From Bdellovibrionales bacterium Ga0074137 (GTDB lineage: Bacteria; Bdellovibrionota; Bdellovibrionia; Bdellovibrionales; JAMPXM01): a stretch of 64,000 bases of DNA. Location of the stretch: contig LNDT01000005.1 of assembly GCA_001464715.1 (NCBI GenBank), positions 62,001 through 126,000 on the forward strand, read 5' to 3'. Position numbers and translations under genes: made by a program. The notes under the pieces are model-generated. The model did no database searches. It was not told the origin of the DNA and worked only from the letters and a program-made list of their open reading frames with translations. Position 1 is the stretch's first letter; the number at the start of each line of letters is the position of its first letter. Shown here one piece after another: positions 18,913-27,811 of the stretch.

Positions 18913-20070
18913 GTGAGTCATCGTAGCAAAAGAAAAATCGCTCAAGCCGTGAGCTCATCGACGCTGACTCTTACTCTCATGGGCGGAATTACTTTCTTGA
19001 TCTCTGCATGTTCTGGCGATGCCGGCAAAGTTACGGGCCAGTTTGCACCAAAAACAGAAATGACCACAAAGCTAGATAGTTGCGCGCAAAGTAAACTCTC
19101 GGGATCGCTTCAGACATTTCAGGCCCCACCGACTAAAGTTTGCAGAAAAGGTTCTGACGGCGAAGCCGTCGACAAAGACGTAGTCCCGAGCTTTCAAATG
19201 GTCGCTAAAAAAGGCCGCCTCGGAATCGACCATATTGCTGCATTTAAAATCAGCTACAAAGTCGCCAGCAGTGAAATTAGTGACGAAGTTAAAATGACGA
19301 CAGAATCAAGCGTACAGCAGTTTTTGTCGTCGGTGTGTGGACCTGTGATCCAATCACCGTTTAAACGATCGTCTTTAGCGACGCGGTTTACGTTTCGACC
19401 GCTTCGTCCAACAGACCGCATGGCCTCCGCAAAAACTCGCGGGGCAAAAGCCAGCACATCAAGTGATGACGCTTTTTTCAACGGACAAATCGCACCGCGC
19501 GTAGAGGCCGTTGAGCCTTCGGCCGAAGGTGCAGCACCGCAAATAGTGCCTGAAAAATCTGTCGCGCAGCCGCCGGCGAAAGCCCAGCCAATTCAGACCT
19601 TGGATCCGAATGCGATCAATTCTATCCTTGAACTGGTCATTTCCGAAGATTCATCCATTTCGATCAAGGATGATTTGTCGGAGCTTTCAAGTGGATCGCT
19701 GAAAAGTGGACTTGCCGAAGGAGCCGCACCAACAGAGCAGCAGCTGCTCTTCTGCGGTCAGCTTTTGGTTCGAATGGCCGAAAGCGTGGGCCTTACAAAG
19801 GGCCGCGACTGTGAATCGTTAGAGAAGGCTTCGGCACAACAAGAGGCTACGTCGAAAGCAGCGGATGCTACGACCACCGCTGAGAGCTCGAAAAACTCGA
19901 AGCCCACACCGAAGGTCGCCGATGATCGTCTCATGAAGCCCGGTGGGCACGGGGTGGCGTCACTTCCAACCCTAAAGCTTGCTCAGACGGAAGTTCTCGA
20001 GATTTTGACACCGGTTTGCGGTGATTTGAATCCAAAGCCGTCACCAACTCCCGCTGGTAAAAATCCCTAA
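18913..20070 (+). CDS. Lipoprotein of unknown function, low-complexity C-terminal half
   Basis: The 385-aa product starts with GTG at 18913, with GGAGG six bases upstream. The signal peptide ends in the lipobox ISAC, so the mature protein is acylated. A first domain (about residues 45-155) contains cysteines at several positions. The second half is rich in Ala, Pro, Ser and Thr, including the segment EKSVAQPPAKAQPIQTLDP, and looks largely disordered. Two further cysteines lie near residues 280 and 375. I recognise no family. The gene stands between the divergent 489-aa gene and the metal-receptor fusion 20 bases downstream. Confidence 0.72.
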   Translation: MSHRSKRKIAQAVSSSTLTLTLMGGITFLISACSGDAGKVTGQFAPKTEMTTKLDSCAQSKLSGSLQTFQAPPTKVCRKGSDGEAVDKDVVPSFQMVAKKGRLGIDHIAAFKISYKVASSEISDEVKMTTESSVQQFLSSVCGPVIQSPFKRSSLATRFTFRPLRPTDRMASAKTRGAKASTSSDDAFFNGQIAPRVEAVEPSAEGAAPQIVPEKSVAQPPAKAQPIQTLDPNAINSILELVISEDSSISIKDDLSELSSGSLKSGLAEGAAPTEQQLLFCGQLLVRMAESVGLTKGRDCESLEKASAQQEATSKAADATTTAESSKNSKPTPKVADDRLMKPGGHGVASLPTLKLAQTEVLEILTPVCGDLNPKPSPTPAGKNP

Positions 20071-20090
20071 AACGCCGTAGCTGGTTAAGC

Positions 20091-21116
20091 GTGAGTTCAT
20101 CGTCGCCCAAAGAGCTAGCGCACCTATTTTTTGACTCTGATCCTCCAAAAACTTTGGAGGGTCGCGATTTCAATGTGAGAGCCGATGGAGCTCTTGTCTT
20201 TACAAAAGAGTACTTGATCGCTCGCGGCACATGTTGTGGATCAAAATGTCGCAACTGTCCCTATGAAAATCGACGCACTAAATTGGACGATGCAAAGATC
20301 GACCTGCGCCCTGTGATCTCAATGGTGCCGTCGTGGACAGAAACACTCATCGCCTGCGGAGTGAACGTTCAGGGACGCACAAGGTTCTGTATCCACCCCA
20401 AGGATTTAGCGAAAAGTATCCCAGTTTTTGGCGGAACGAAAACGTTGGCCGACGATGCGTCTGAAAAGCTCGAGATTCTTCTCAAGAGTTCGTCGGGCCA
20501 AAAGCCCATCGTGGTTTTGGACCGAGAGGAAAACCCGAAATCGTTCTTCGAATTTTTCTCGAAATTCGACTGTGAGATCGTGGTGACTCATGTTGAAAAT
20601 GGAGTGACCTTTCTTCGCGATCTGACTCTTTTGGCAAAAGCCCTTGCGCCAGAGCCAGTAGCCACGGAGCTAATTAAGCTTCATGAGCGGTGGATTCAGG
20701 CGAACCAACCGCGCCCTTCAAAAATGCCAGTTGGGTCTGAGTCGGTCTTTACGGATCTTATCCTCAATACGGATTGTCCGATTCTCTATGTGATCTGGCG
20801 AAATCCATGGATGGTTGTTCGCTTTGATACGTGGATTGGTGAAATGCTTCGGGCCAAATTTCCGACGGCCAAGTATCCGCTGGATGGGAAGAGAATTTTT
20901 GCTGGCCCGGCGGAATCTAAATACCCTGAAATTATCGCCTTAGACGTGCCTGACGGGGCCGTGATCCTTTTTTCAAGCGAGCCCTATCCTTTTGCTGCCG
21001 CCAGTGACCTTAACGCCTCTGACCTGGCCTTAAATTCAAGGGCTATAGCCGTGGTCAATGGAGAGGCTTTTAGTTGGTTCGGTCTAAGAGCCCTTCGTTT
21101 TCTTGAGGAATCTTAG
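20091..21116 (+). CDS. DUF5522 domain fused to a helical-backbone metal-receptor (BtuF-like) domain
   Basis: The first 60 residues contain a cysteine cluster, ARGTCCGSKCRNCPYENR, typical of the small DUF5522 domain. The rest (about 80-341) resembles BtuF-type cobalamin- or metal-receptor domains: VISMVPSWTETLIACGV at its start and a later segment around IPVFGGTKTLADDASEKL. There is no signal peptide, so it acts in the cytoplasm, unlike transporter-bound BtuF. Translation starts at GTG 20091. No ABC permease or ATPase gene is adjacent. The role is unknown; metal or corrinoid sensing or handling is a guess. Confidence 0.8.
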   Translation: MSSSSPKELAHLFFDSDPPKTLEGRDFNVRADGALVFTKEYLIARGTCCGSKCRNCPYENRRTKLDDAKIDLRPVISMVPSWTETLIACGVNVQGRTRFCIHPKDLAKSIPVFGGTKTLADDASEKLEILLKSSSGQKPIVVLDREENPKSFFEFFSKFDCEIVVTHVENGVTFLRDLTLLAKALAPEPVATELIKLHERWIQANQPRPSKMPVGSESVFTDLILNTDCPILYVIWRNPWMVVRFDTWIGEMLRAKFPTAKYPLDGKRIFAGPAESKYPEIIALDVPDGAVILFSSEPYPFAAASDLNASDLALNSRAIAVVNGEAFSWFGLRALRFLEES

Positions 21117-21310
21117 GGGTTTTTGAGCTTCCTCAAAGAGCTCATTTATGTCACTTCGCCCCCTACAAAGAGCCCAATTTGGCTGCATGAAGCCCCCAGG
21201 GGTGTCCTAAAATCACCTGATTTCAGCTACTTATGAGGCATATTGGCCTGACCTTAACCTAACCCGCGGAGAATGTTTTTTGTATAGATAGGGGAACAGG
21301 TAGGTGGGGA

Positions 21311-22672
21311 ATGCGGCCAAGTCGAATGGTACTTAAAAGCTGTCTGGTAGGAGTCATCGCGGCGGTGACCGCGGGTGGGCTCGTAGACTCTCATGCGCAA
21401 TCGGCCTCTTCGACCAACCGTTCGAATGCGAAAAAACCAGCTGTCTCAAAGACCGTTAGTTCAAAGTCTGTCTCTTCTGAATCACAGACCGAAAACCGGA
21501 CCGATAACAAAACAGAGACTTCGTCAGAGACTCTTGCGGCGTCGCTGAGCGATGACGGACCGGTTGGTTATTCGAACGGCGAAATGAAGTCGACCATGGG
21601 GAATGAATCCTCTTGGCGCCGTTCGAAGGAAACGAAATTCGCTTACAAAATCGGAAGCGGATTTGATTCGTTCGCCAACGAACGTGAACAAGCTCAGTTT
21701 TTCGGTCTCACTCTGCGCGGCGATTTTAAAGCTCAGCTGATGGAAAGCCTCAATGCCCGTATCAAAGGCGGTGTTGATTTGACGACAGGTTATGCTCAGT
21801 CGCGCTTTGGTGATAACGTCGGAAGCAGCGGTGTTTATCTCCAAGAGGCCATCTTAAACTGGCGCATGGTAAATTCGTCGCTGCTTCGAGCTTACGTCGA
21901 TGGTGGCGCTGTTGATCAGGGTGTCTTTCGGGCTCCTCTTTTTATCTCTGAACAAGCCTTTCCAGGTGTCCGAGAAACACTCGTTTTTGGATCGTCGAAA
22001 GAATTCAAACTTCGTGTTTGGGCGCAGCAGACCATACCAACATCGCGCACGCTTTCGACCAGAACTGTTGATGCCGAAGTTACTCCGACGTTTCTTTCAG
22101 AGACGGTAGATCTGACGATCGAGCCGAATGATTCGTTAAAAATGCAGGCGGCTGTCACACATTTCGCGTTCAACAGTCTTCCATCTGCCGTAGCCCTTGA
22201 GAGCGTCATCTATGGAAACTCGACCGACGAGATCGGTCCGAACACTTCAAGGTTTCGCTACCGTTTTGATGGTGTGATGGCCCGGGGCGACATAGACGTT
22301 TCTCTCGGATCGAGCATCAAATGGACTTTGGAGGGTTACGTTATTCAGAATACGGCGGCTCCCGAAGGTTTCCGAAACGCTCAGCACATTCTAACTGGAT
22401 TTGATGTTCGAGTTCCGGGAGAAATTAATCTGCGGCCAACGGTAAGTACCTTCTTTATCGAAGACGACGCCGTTCCTGGATTCTACAATTCTTCGATCGC
22501 GGGTCATAACAATCGCTCCGGATTCTCCGCTGGTTTGGAAGCTTTCTTCCAGAAGCAACGATTTAAACTCAAAGCAGACTACATCGATGCCGACGTGATC
22601 AATTTCAATATCAACCAAAGCCGCCAACAGACCTTAAAAATTGGGTTCGAGACGTTTTATGAAATTCTCTAA
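21311..22672 (+). CDS. Predicted outer-membrane beta-barrel protein, partner of the giant lipoprotein
   Basis: A signal peptide (cleavage near SHAQS, residue 30) is followed by a Ser/Thr/Lys-rich linker of about 75 residues. The rest is a long series of alternating amphipathic segments typical of an outer-membrane barrel, for example FRYRFDGVMARGDIDVSLGS and FKLKADYIDADVINFNINQS. The last strand is LKIGFETFYEIL. The 453-aa protein is of porin size, but I cannot match it to a named porin. The 3' end overlaps the start of the giant lipoprotein gene by 14 bases, so the two are co-translated and probably work together. Confidence 0.75.
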   Translation: MRPSRMVLKSCLVGVIAAVTAGGLVDSHAQSASSTNRSNAKKPAVSKTVSSKSVSSESQTENRTDNKTETSSETLAASLSDDGPVGYSNGEMKSTMGNESSWRRSKETKFAYKIGSGFDSFANEREQAQFFGLTLRGDFKAQLMESLNARIKGGVDLTTGYAQSRFGDNVGSSGVYLQEAILNWRMVNSSLLRAYVDGGAVDQGVFRAPLFISEQAFPGVRETLVFGSSKEFKLRVWAQQTIPTSRTLSTRTVDAEVTPTFLSETVDLTIEPNDSLKMQAAVTHFAFNSLPSAVALESVIYGNSTDEIGPNTSRFRYRFDGVMARGDIDVSLGSSIKWTLEGYVIQNTAAPEGFRNAQHILTGFDVRVPGEINLRPTVSTFFIEDDAVPGFYNSSIAGHNNRSGFSAGLEAFFQKQRFKLKADYIDADVINFNINQSRQQTLKIGFETFYEIL

Positions 22673-25600
22673 AATGCCAGCTCTCATTCGAAGTTCGCGG
22701 TTCATGGTGTCTAGCCTCATGATGGTCCTATCCATCGCGCTCGTCGGCTGTATGAAGCCCTCACCACGCGGCACGGATCCAAATTCCAATTTTTCAGACC
22801 CCTCGAAAAGCGGTTTGAACCAGTCGGCCGCGACCTTCTTCATCAACGGAGAAATCACGGGCGAGGCGATTGTTTCGAAAAACATCGCTGGATTTTCGAT
22901 CCCTGTTGAAAAGCAGTTTAGCTTCCGTGCGTGCGTTCAAGACAAACGAACGAACGAAATTATCAAAGGTCACAAATTCGCTGTGATCGGCGCCGAAGCA
23001 GGAACGATCACCGTTGAAAACGGTGGACGAAGTGATGGTTCGGGCTGTGTGAACTGGACCGAACGTTTATCTTACAATGGCCTTGCGGACGCAAAATTTA
23101 TCGCTATCAAGCGAACTTTGGCCGCCGATGGAATGCACACCGGTGCCCGTGACCTCGCCATCTGTATCAATCCTTGGGATGCGGCGGAATCTGTACGTGA
23201 TTGCGACCGAAGACCTGTTCCAGAATCACAATTGGTAAAAGCGTCAGAAGTAACAGCTGCACTTAAGGGTGAAACTCCGATCGGCGAAAAGCTTGAGCGT
23301 TTCTTGTGGGTCAACGACATGCGCGTGAATTCGACGCATAATCCAGGTGGCAGTGAAACTGGAATGATCGACTTCAGCGTTTCGATGGGACCAAAAGTTC
23401 TTCGCTATAACACCCGCGGTGAAGAAGATCCGATGCCACTCATGGACGGAGTCTTCGCACTAAAGTTCTGGGTCGTCGCAAAAACGGGCGCAGGCCCGCT
23501 CAATAATCAGTGTATCGTTTTGGCAAAATCAGCTCCGTCGGCTGAAATGAAAATGGTGGCGGGTCGCCTTCAAGAAGAACTGAAAATGCGAATCCAGTAC
23601 TTAAGCACCTACGGGCAGCTTGAGCTTGTGGGTGAAGTCGCGCCGAAAGAGAACACGGTTGGTCTTGCTCCTTACAACGGTATTTGGATGCTTGGAGATC
23701 AAAACGGTCTCTTGGGTATGAAGTTTGGTTTCGAACGTCCTGCTGGTTACAAAGGTGCGCCCGGATCTTTCAGCGCCAAAAAATATGTTGAGTCGTGCAT
23801 TGATGTATCGACCGGTATCGCCATGGAAAAGTCGGCATCGCCGAGTCCCATCGTACCGCCTCCGACGATTGCTCTTGTGAACCCAGGTACAGGAGGAACA
23901 AAAACGACCGCGATACCCTCAGATCTTCTGTCGAACGAGTGCGTTGGTGCGAACGACATTCCGCGACTCTTCCCAGAAGATCCTGTCGCTAAGGGATTTA
24001 AAGCCGGAAATGATCTTCTCTCGTGCGTGAATAAGAACCTTCCCTCAGGTATCACGCGTCTTGAGCAGTTCGAGTTTGGTCTTGTCGACGTTCGCCCGGA
24101 GCCAATCATGGATCCGCTTCGAACAGAGACGACCACAGAGCGTACGATCAAGTATCGTGTAACGACACGAGTGACGAATCCTTTGGCTCAAGGGGCTCCG
24201 CTTCGCGATATCGAGTTCGTCGTTGAAAAGTCTGACGGTTCGGTGGATCCAGTCCGAACGAATCACCAAGGTGATTTGATTTTCACTGATAAAGTTCACC
24301 ACGTGTACTTTGCACCGGAACGTTACATTCTGAAAGTCGTTCGTCTTCGTCACGCGTCTGGCTTTACGAAGCGCCTTGCGATCGTCTTTAACCCTTGGGA
24401 CAACAACGGTTTCACGTTCGCTCGTGATCTTCGCGGAGTTCCAAAAGAATCTGTCACTCAAGTGAACCTTGTTCCGCGCCCAAAGTCTGAACTTCTCATC
24501 ACTCAGTTCCAGTGGGGTGCTCAGGGTTTCCGATATGAGGTCGATAACTTCGTCAATCTCAAGATGTTTAAGCAGTACAACCTCACGCTGAGCCCGCGTG
24601 TGCTTCGATACAGTTCTTTGACCGAAGGTCGTATGAAAAACGAACCGCTTCGGGACGGAATTTATCTTATGAAAGTCGCAATTCAGCGAGACTACCGTCC
24701 GATGGATGGTGACCCGCTTGAGTACGTGACAGCCGTAAGAAAGCTTGTCCGTGTGGCGAGTGGTATTATCAACACACCTGTGGAAATGGCATTTAGAGAC
24801 TTTAGAATTCTAAAGATCCGAAGCAATCTCATGATTGAAATTGCAACGATCGATGAATCTAAACTTTCTCCCGAGCAGAGGCAGACGCTTCTCGTAAAAG
24901 GAAATCTTGATCCCTTGGTCGACTCGAACTCGGGCCTCGTTGCCAGAACCTTCATCGGTCCTGTCGTCGCTTATTCGAATGGTTTCTCGGCATCGATGCG
25001 TCCAACAGACGATCTGTCGGAATCATATTGCAATACGATTGATTGCGATGAGCTGAAAAAGAACGACCGAATTCCTCCGTCGGAGCTTTCTGAAAGTGCT
25101 AAGTTCTTCGGAAGTATTCGCCATTTGGCTAATAAATCCGTGAGCGACATGATCGTTCGCTGGGATCAGCTTGAGCGCAAGTACACGAAGGAAATGACCG
25201 AGAACGCGAAGCTCTCGAAACTCCTTAAAGAAGGAAATTTCGAATACGCGGCCGTTAACAACGAGTCGAAGATTTTGGTTCAAGACCCACTCTTGAAGTC
25301 AAATAATCAGGTTCTGGCGCCAGGTCGTTCGTACTCGGATCTTATGGCCCGATTGAGCTCAATCGATCCGCGCAGCAGCTTTAAGGATAATGCCATGTCG
25401 CCGATGGCCAGTATGTTCCGTGGCGTGAACGGAAAAGACCAAGTCACGGCGTCAAGCGTGCAGCACGCCTTGTTCAGTAACGGCGGCGTCACAAAAGAAT
25501 TGGCAGCGCGTCTTTGTGTCGTATTTGTCGAGGACATTGTTCTTCAGCGAAACGCAAAAGAAGAAGTGAAGTACAGCTATTTGGACCGTGTGAAAGCAGA

Positions 25601-26486
25601 ATCACGTCGTCTTCAGTTGAACGAAGAATGCTTGAGAGAAGTGCTTACCGGCGCCAGCAAATCGAAAAACGGTGTTGAGGGTGTTTTCGCACTTGAGCAC
25701 AAACTTCGAGTCTTTAATTTGACGGACAGCGAGCGTCGCGGCGGTAACTTGATGTTCTTGGGTGTCGGTGCAGGAAGTTCGTATGGACTCAGCAAGGGCG
25801 CATCGTTCTCGTACTCATTCAGCCCAACGTCGGCTGCATCAGGTGCGTTGAAAGCAGCAGGTCTGACGGCGGCAGAAAAATTCTTGGATGTTCTTGGTCT
25901 TTCGGCAAGCTTCAGCCGATCCGAGTCGAAATCAATGGGCGAAGACTTAAGTGTGAACGTTGGTCAGAACGTTGCGGTCGAGCTTCGTGGCATGCGTATT
26001 ACTCTTGGTGAGTACGAGCGCTGCACGTCGATTCGATTCTCGCAAAGATTTGTTGAAGAGCATTTCGGATACTTCCGAGCGGCTTTGCCAACCAAAATGC
26101 CACTGGCGCAAAAACTTGATCGCATCGGCCGGGGACTTTTTGTTTGCGAAGGTGTGGTTAACAAAAAGCCGCTCGTTGTCGACGAACGATACTATCAGTT
26201 CTCGCAGCCTATCGGTGACGAAGCTCTGAACGATCCAACGGCTTTAGAGAATCATCCGTATCTGATGACTCTTCGTAGTCGTGCGGACTATGCTCGGTTC
26301 GTTCGGTTGGTTGAAGCGCGTCCAAAGACCTTTGACGATCTTCCAAAGCACATCAATATCGGCGAAATGCCAGTGGATCGTTTGATGGGTGTCTTTAAAA
26401 CGGCAACGCCAAGCTTTACAGGTGTTGTGACGCTTGAACCCGATTCGATTGTTCAAGCACCCGTCGTTAAACGCAGTGAACGTTGA
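22659..26486 (+). CDS. Giant 1275-aa lipoprotein with a duplicated module
   Basis: The ATG at 22659 lies inside the end of the barrel gene. The signal peptide ends in the lipobox ALVGC. The protein carries two related modules: a beta-sandwich-like part ending in INPWD near residue 170 and VFNPWD near 577. Each is followed by a segment with GPKVLRY (copy 1) or SPRVLRY (copy 2) and then MDGVFALKFWV or RDGIYLMKVAI. The last third has an alternating Gly/Ser-rich stretch (GVGAGSSYGLSKGASFSYSF, near residue 1032) that could form membrane strands. No known family is recognised. The 3' end overlaps the convergent waaA gene by 34 bases. Confidence 0.8.
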   Translation: MKFSKMPALIRSSRFMVSSLMMVLSIALVGCMKPSPRGTDPNSNFSDPSKSGLNQSAATFFINGEITGEAIVSKNIAGFSIPVEKQFSFRACVQDKRTNEIIKGHKFAVIGAEAGTITVENGGRSDGSGCVNWTERLSYNGLADAKFIAIKRTLAADGMHTGARDLAICINPWDAAESVRDCDRRPVPESQLVKASEVTAALKGETPIGEKLERFLWVNDMRVNSTHNPGGSETGMIDFSVSMGPKVLRYNTRGEEDPMPLMDGVFALKFWVVAKTGAGPLNNQCIVLAKSAPSAEMKMVAGRLQEELKMRIQYLSTYGQLELVGEVAPKENTVGLAPYNGIWMLGDQNGLLGMKFGFERPAGYKGAPGSFSAKKYVESCIDVSTGIAMEKSASPSPIVPPPTIALVNPGTGGTKTTAIPSDLLSNECVGANDIPRLFPEDPVAKGFKAGNDLLSCVNKNLPSGITRLEQFEFGLVDVRPEPIMDPLRTETTTERTIKYRVTTRVTNPLAQGAPLRDIEFVVEKSDGSVDPVRTNHQGDLIFTDKVHHVYFAPERYILKVVRLRHASGFTKRLAIVFNPWDNNGFTFARDLRGVPKESVTQVNLVPRPKSELLITQFQWGAQGFRYEVDNFVNLKMFKQYNLTLSPRVLRYSSLTEGRMKNEPLRDGIYLMKVAIQRDYRPMDGDPLEYVTAVRKLVRVASGIINTPVEMAFRDFRILKIRSNLMIEIATIDESKLSPEQRQTLLVKGNLDPLVDSNSGLVARTFIGPVVAYSNGFSASMRPTDDLSESYCNTIDCDELKKNDRIPPSELSESAKFFGSIRHLANKSVSDMIVRWDQLERKYTKEMTENAKLSKLLKEGNFEYAAVNNESKILVQDPLLKSNNQVLAPGRSYSDLMARLSSIDPRSSFKDNAMSPMASMFRGVNGKDQVTASSVQHALFSNGGVTKELAARLCVVFVEDIVLQRNAKEEVKYSYLDRVKAESRRLQLNEECLREVLTGASKSKNGVEGVFALEHKLRVFNLTDSERRGGNLMFLGVGAGSSYGLSKGASFSYSFSPTSAASGALKAAGLTAAEKFLDVLGLSASFSRSESKSMGEDLSVNVGQNVAVELRGMRITLGEYERCTSIRFSQRFVEEHFGYFRAALPTKMPLAQKLDRIGRGLFVCEGVVNKKPLVVDERYYQFSQPIGDEALNDPTALENHPYLMTLRSRADYARFVRLVEARPKTFDDLPKHINIGEMPVDRLMGVFKTATPSFTGVVTLEPDSIVQAPVVKRSER

Positions 26487-27811
26487 AGCCATTTTAAGAC
26501 ATCCGCGGTCGCCCCGCCTCGGGCAAAGACCGCGGCTTCGATCTGTTTCGCTGCCGCTGCTCGCGCGGTAGGCTCTTGGCCGCGCTTTAAAATAAATTCT
26601 AGGGCTACAGTGAATTCCGAAGGGTCTTTGACGCTTTTCACAAAGGGCCAAGAGTCGCTCTCGAGTTTAAGTGTTTGAAACTCGATGGCTTCACGGTTGT
26701 TCGTGTGAAGAGGGCCCACGAGGGTGAGGCACCCGGCGGCCAGCGGCTCCATCACCGAATGAACAGTTTTACGAAATGACCCGCCGACAAAAGCGACTTC
26801 ACTTAGTAGATAAAGTTCGGCCAAAAGTCCCACGGTGTCGACAATCAATAAATCGACGGGTGCTTTTGCGTTCGAGAGGCGGCTGAGCCTGGCGACACGG
26901 TCTTTTTTGAATCCGGTTTCATAGGCCCGCGATTCCATTTCCATCAAAAAGGATTCAGAGATTTCATGGGGCACCAGAATCAGGGTGTGAGTCGTTTTCC
27001 CCTGAATTTTTGCCGAGGCGCGAAGCACAGGGTCAAGATCTTCGGACCAAACGCTTCCTGCCGTGAAAGAGCGTTCGTGAATTACACTTTTGATGGCCGC
27101 GATCTGGGCTGTCACCATCGGCGTTTTTTCTGCCAAAAGGCGACTCAAAACTTGGTCGTAGCGTGTATCGCCGGCGACTTCCACGCTGGTTAATCCCATT
27201 TCGTTCAGCATTTTTTTGTCATCATCACTCACGCACTGAATCTGTGACAGAAGTGCCAACGTCTGACGCGTGATTCTTCGGGCCACCCAGGAAGTTCGTT
27301 TTGAACCCTCGTGAAACGTGGTCGAAAAAAGCAGTGTCGGGAGTCCTGCTTTTGACACCTCACGAATCGTATTGGGCCAAGTATCGGTCCTCGCTATGAG
27401 AAGGCAGCTGGGGTTTAGGTGCCTTAGAAAATCATGAATGTCTCGCGCTGAATCCAGCGGCAGAGGACACGACGCCGTAACCCCAGGAAACTTTCGGACA
27501 TTTAAAGCATAGGTTGGAGAGAAGTACGTGACCAAAACTTTACTCTGGGGCCACTTTTTTACGATTTCTCTGATCACGGGTTTTGCGTATTCAAATTCGC
27601 CACTCGCTGCGTGAATCCAAATCGGTTTTTCGCCACCGAAGATAGCTGGATGGATCGATTGAAACGCCGGTCGTCCATCGACACTTCGAATGTCCCACGT
27701 CGTCACAATTTTATTTAAAGCCGTGTTGAGAGAGGGCAGACGTTTCAAAATAAAAACTAGGCCTCCAAAAATCGATATCAGAATGGGGTGGAGCAAGCGA
27801 TAAAAAGTCAT
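26453..27811 (-). CDS. waaA: 3-deoxy-D-manno-octulosonic acid (Kdo) transferase
   Basis: WaaA adds Kdo from CMP-Kdo to lipid A precursor at the inner membrane. The N-terminal membrane anchor is followed by PIWIHAASGEFEYAKP, which holds the catalytic glutamate region, and VTYFSPTYALNVRK. The GT-B C-terminal half has FTAGSVWSEDLDPVLRA and EVAFVGGSFRKTVHSVMEPL, typical of WaaA donor binding. At 452 aa it is slightly longer than E. coli WaaA. The ATG at 27811 overlaps the stop of the glycosyltransferase gene upstream (ATGA). Its 3' end overlaps the convergent giant lipoprotein gene. Confidence 0.92.
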   Translation of the reverse strand: MTFYRLLHPILISIFGGLVFILKRLPSLNTALNKIVTTWDIRSVDGRPAFQSIHPAIFGGEKPIWIHAASGEFEYAKPVIREIVKKWPQSKVLVTYFSPTYALNVRKFPGVTASCPLPLDSARDIHDFLRHLNPSCLLIARTDTWPNTIREVSKAGLPTLLFSTTFHEGSKRTSWVARRITRQTLALLSQIQCVSDDDKKMLNEMGLTSVEVAGDTRYDQVLSRLLAEKTPMVTAQIAAIKSVIHERSFTAGSVWSEDLDPVLRASAKIQGKTTHTLILVPHEISESFLMEMESRAYETGFKKDRVARLSRLSNAKAPVDLLIVDTVGLLAELYLLSEVAFVGGSFRKTVHSVMEPLAAGCLTLVGPLHTNNREAIEFQTLKLESDSWPFVKSVKDPSEFTVALEFILKRGQEPTARAAAAKQIEAAVFARGGATADVLKWLQRSLRLTTGA

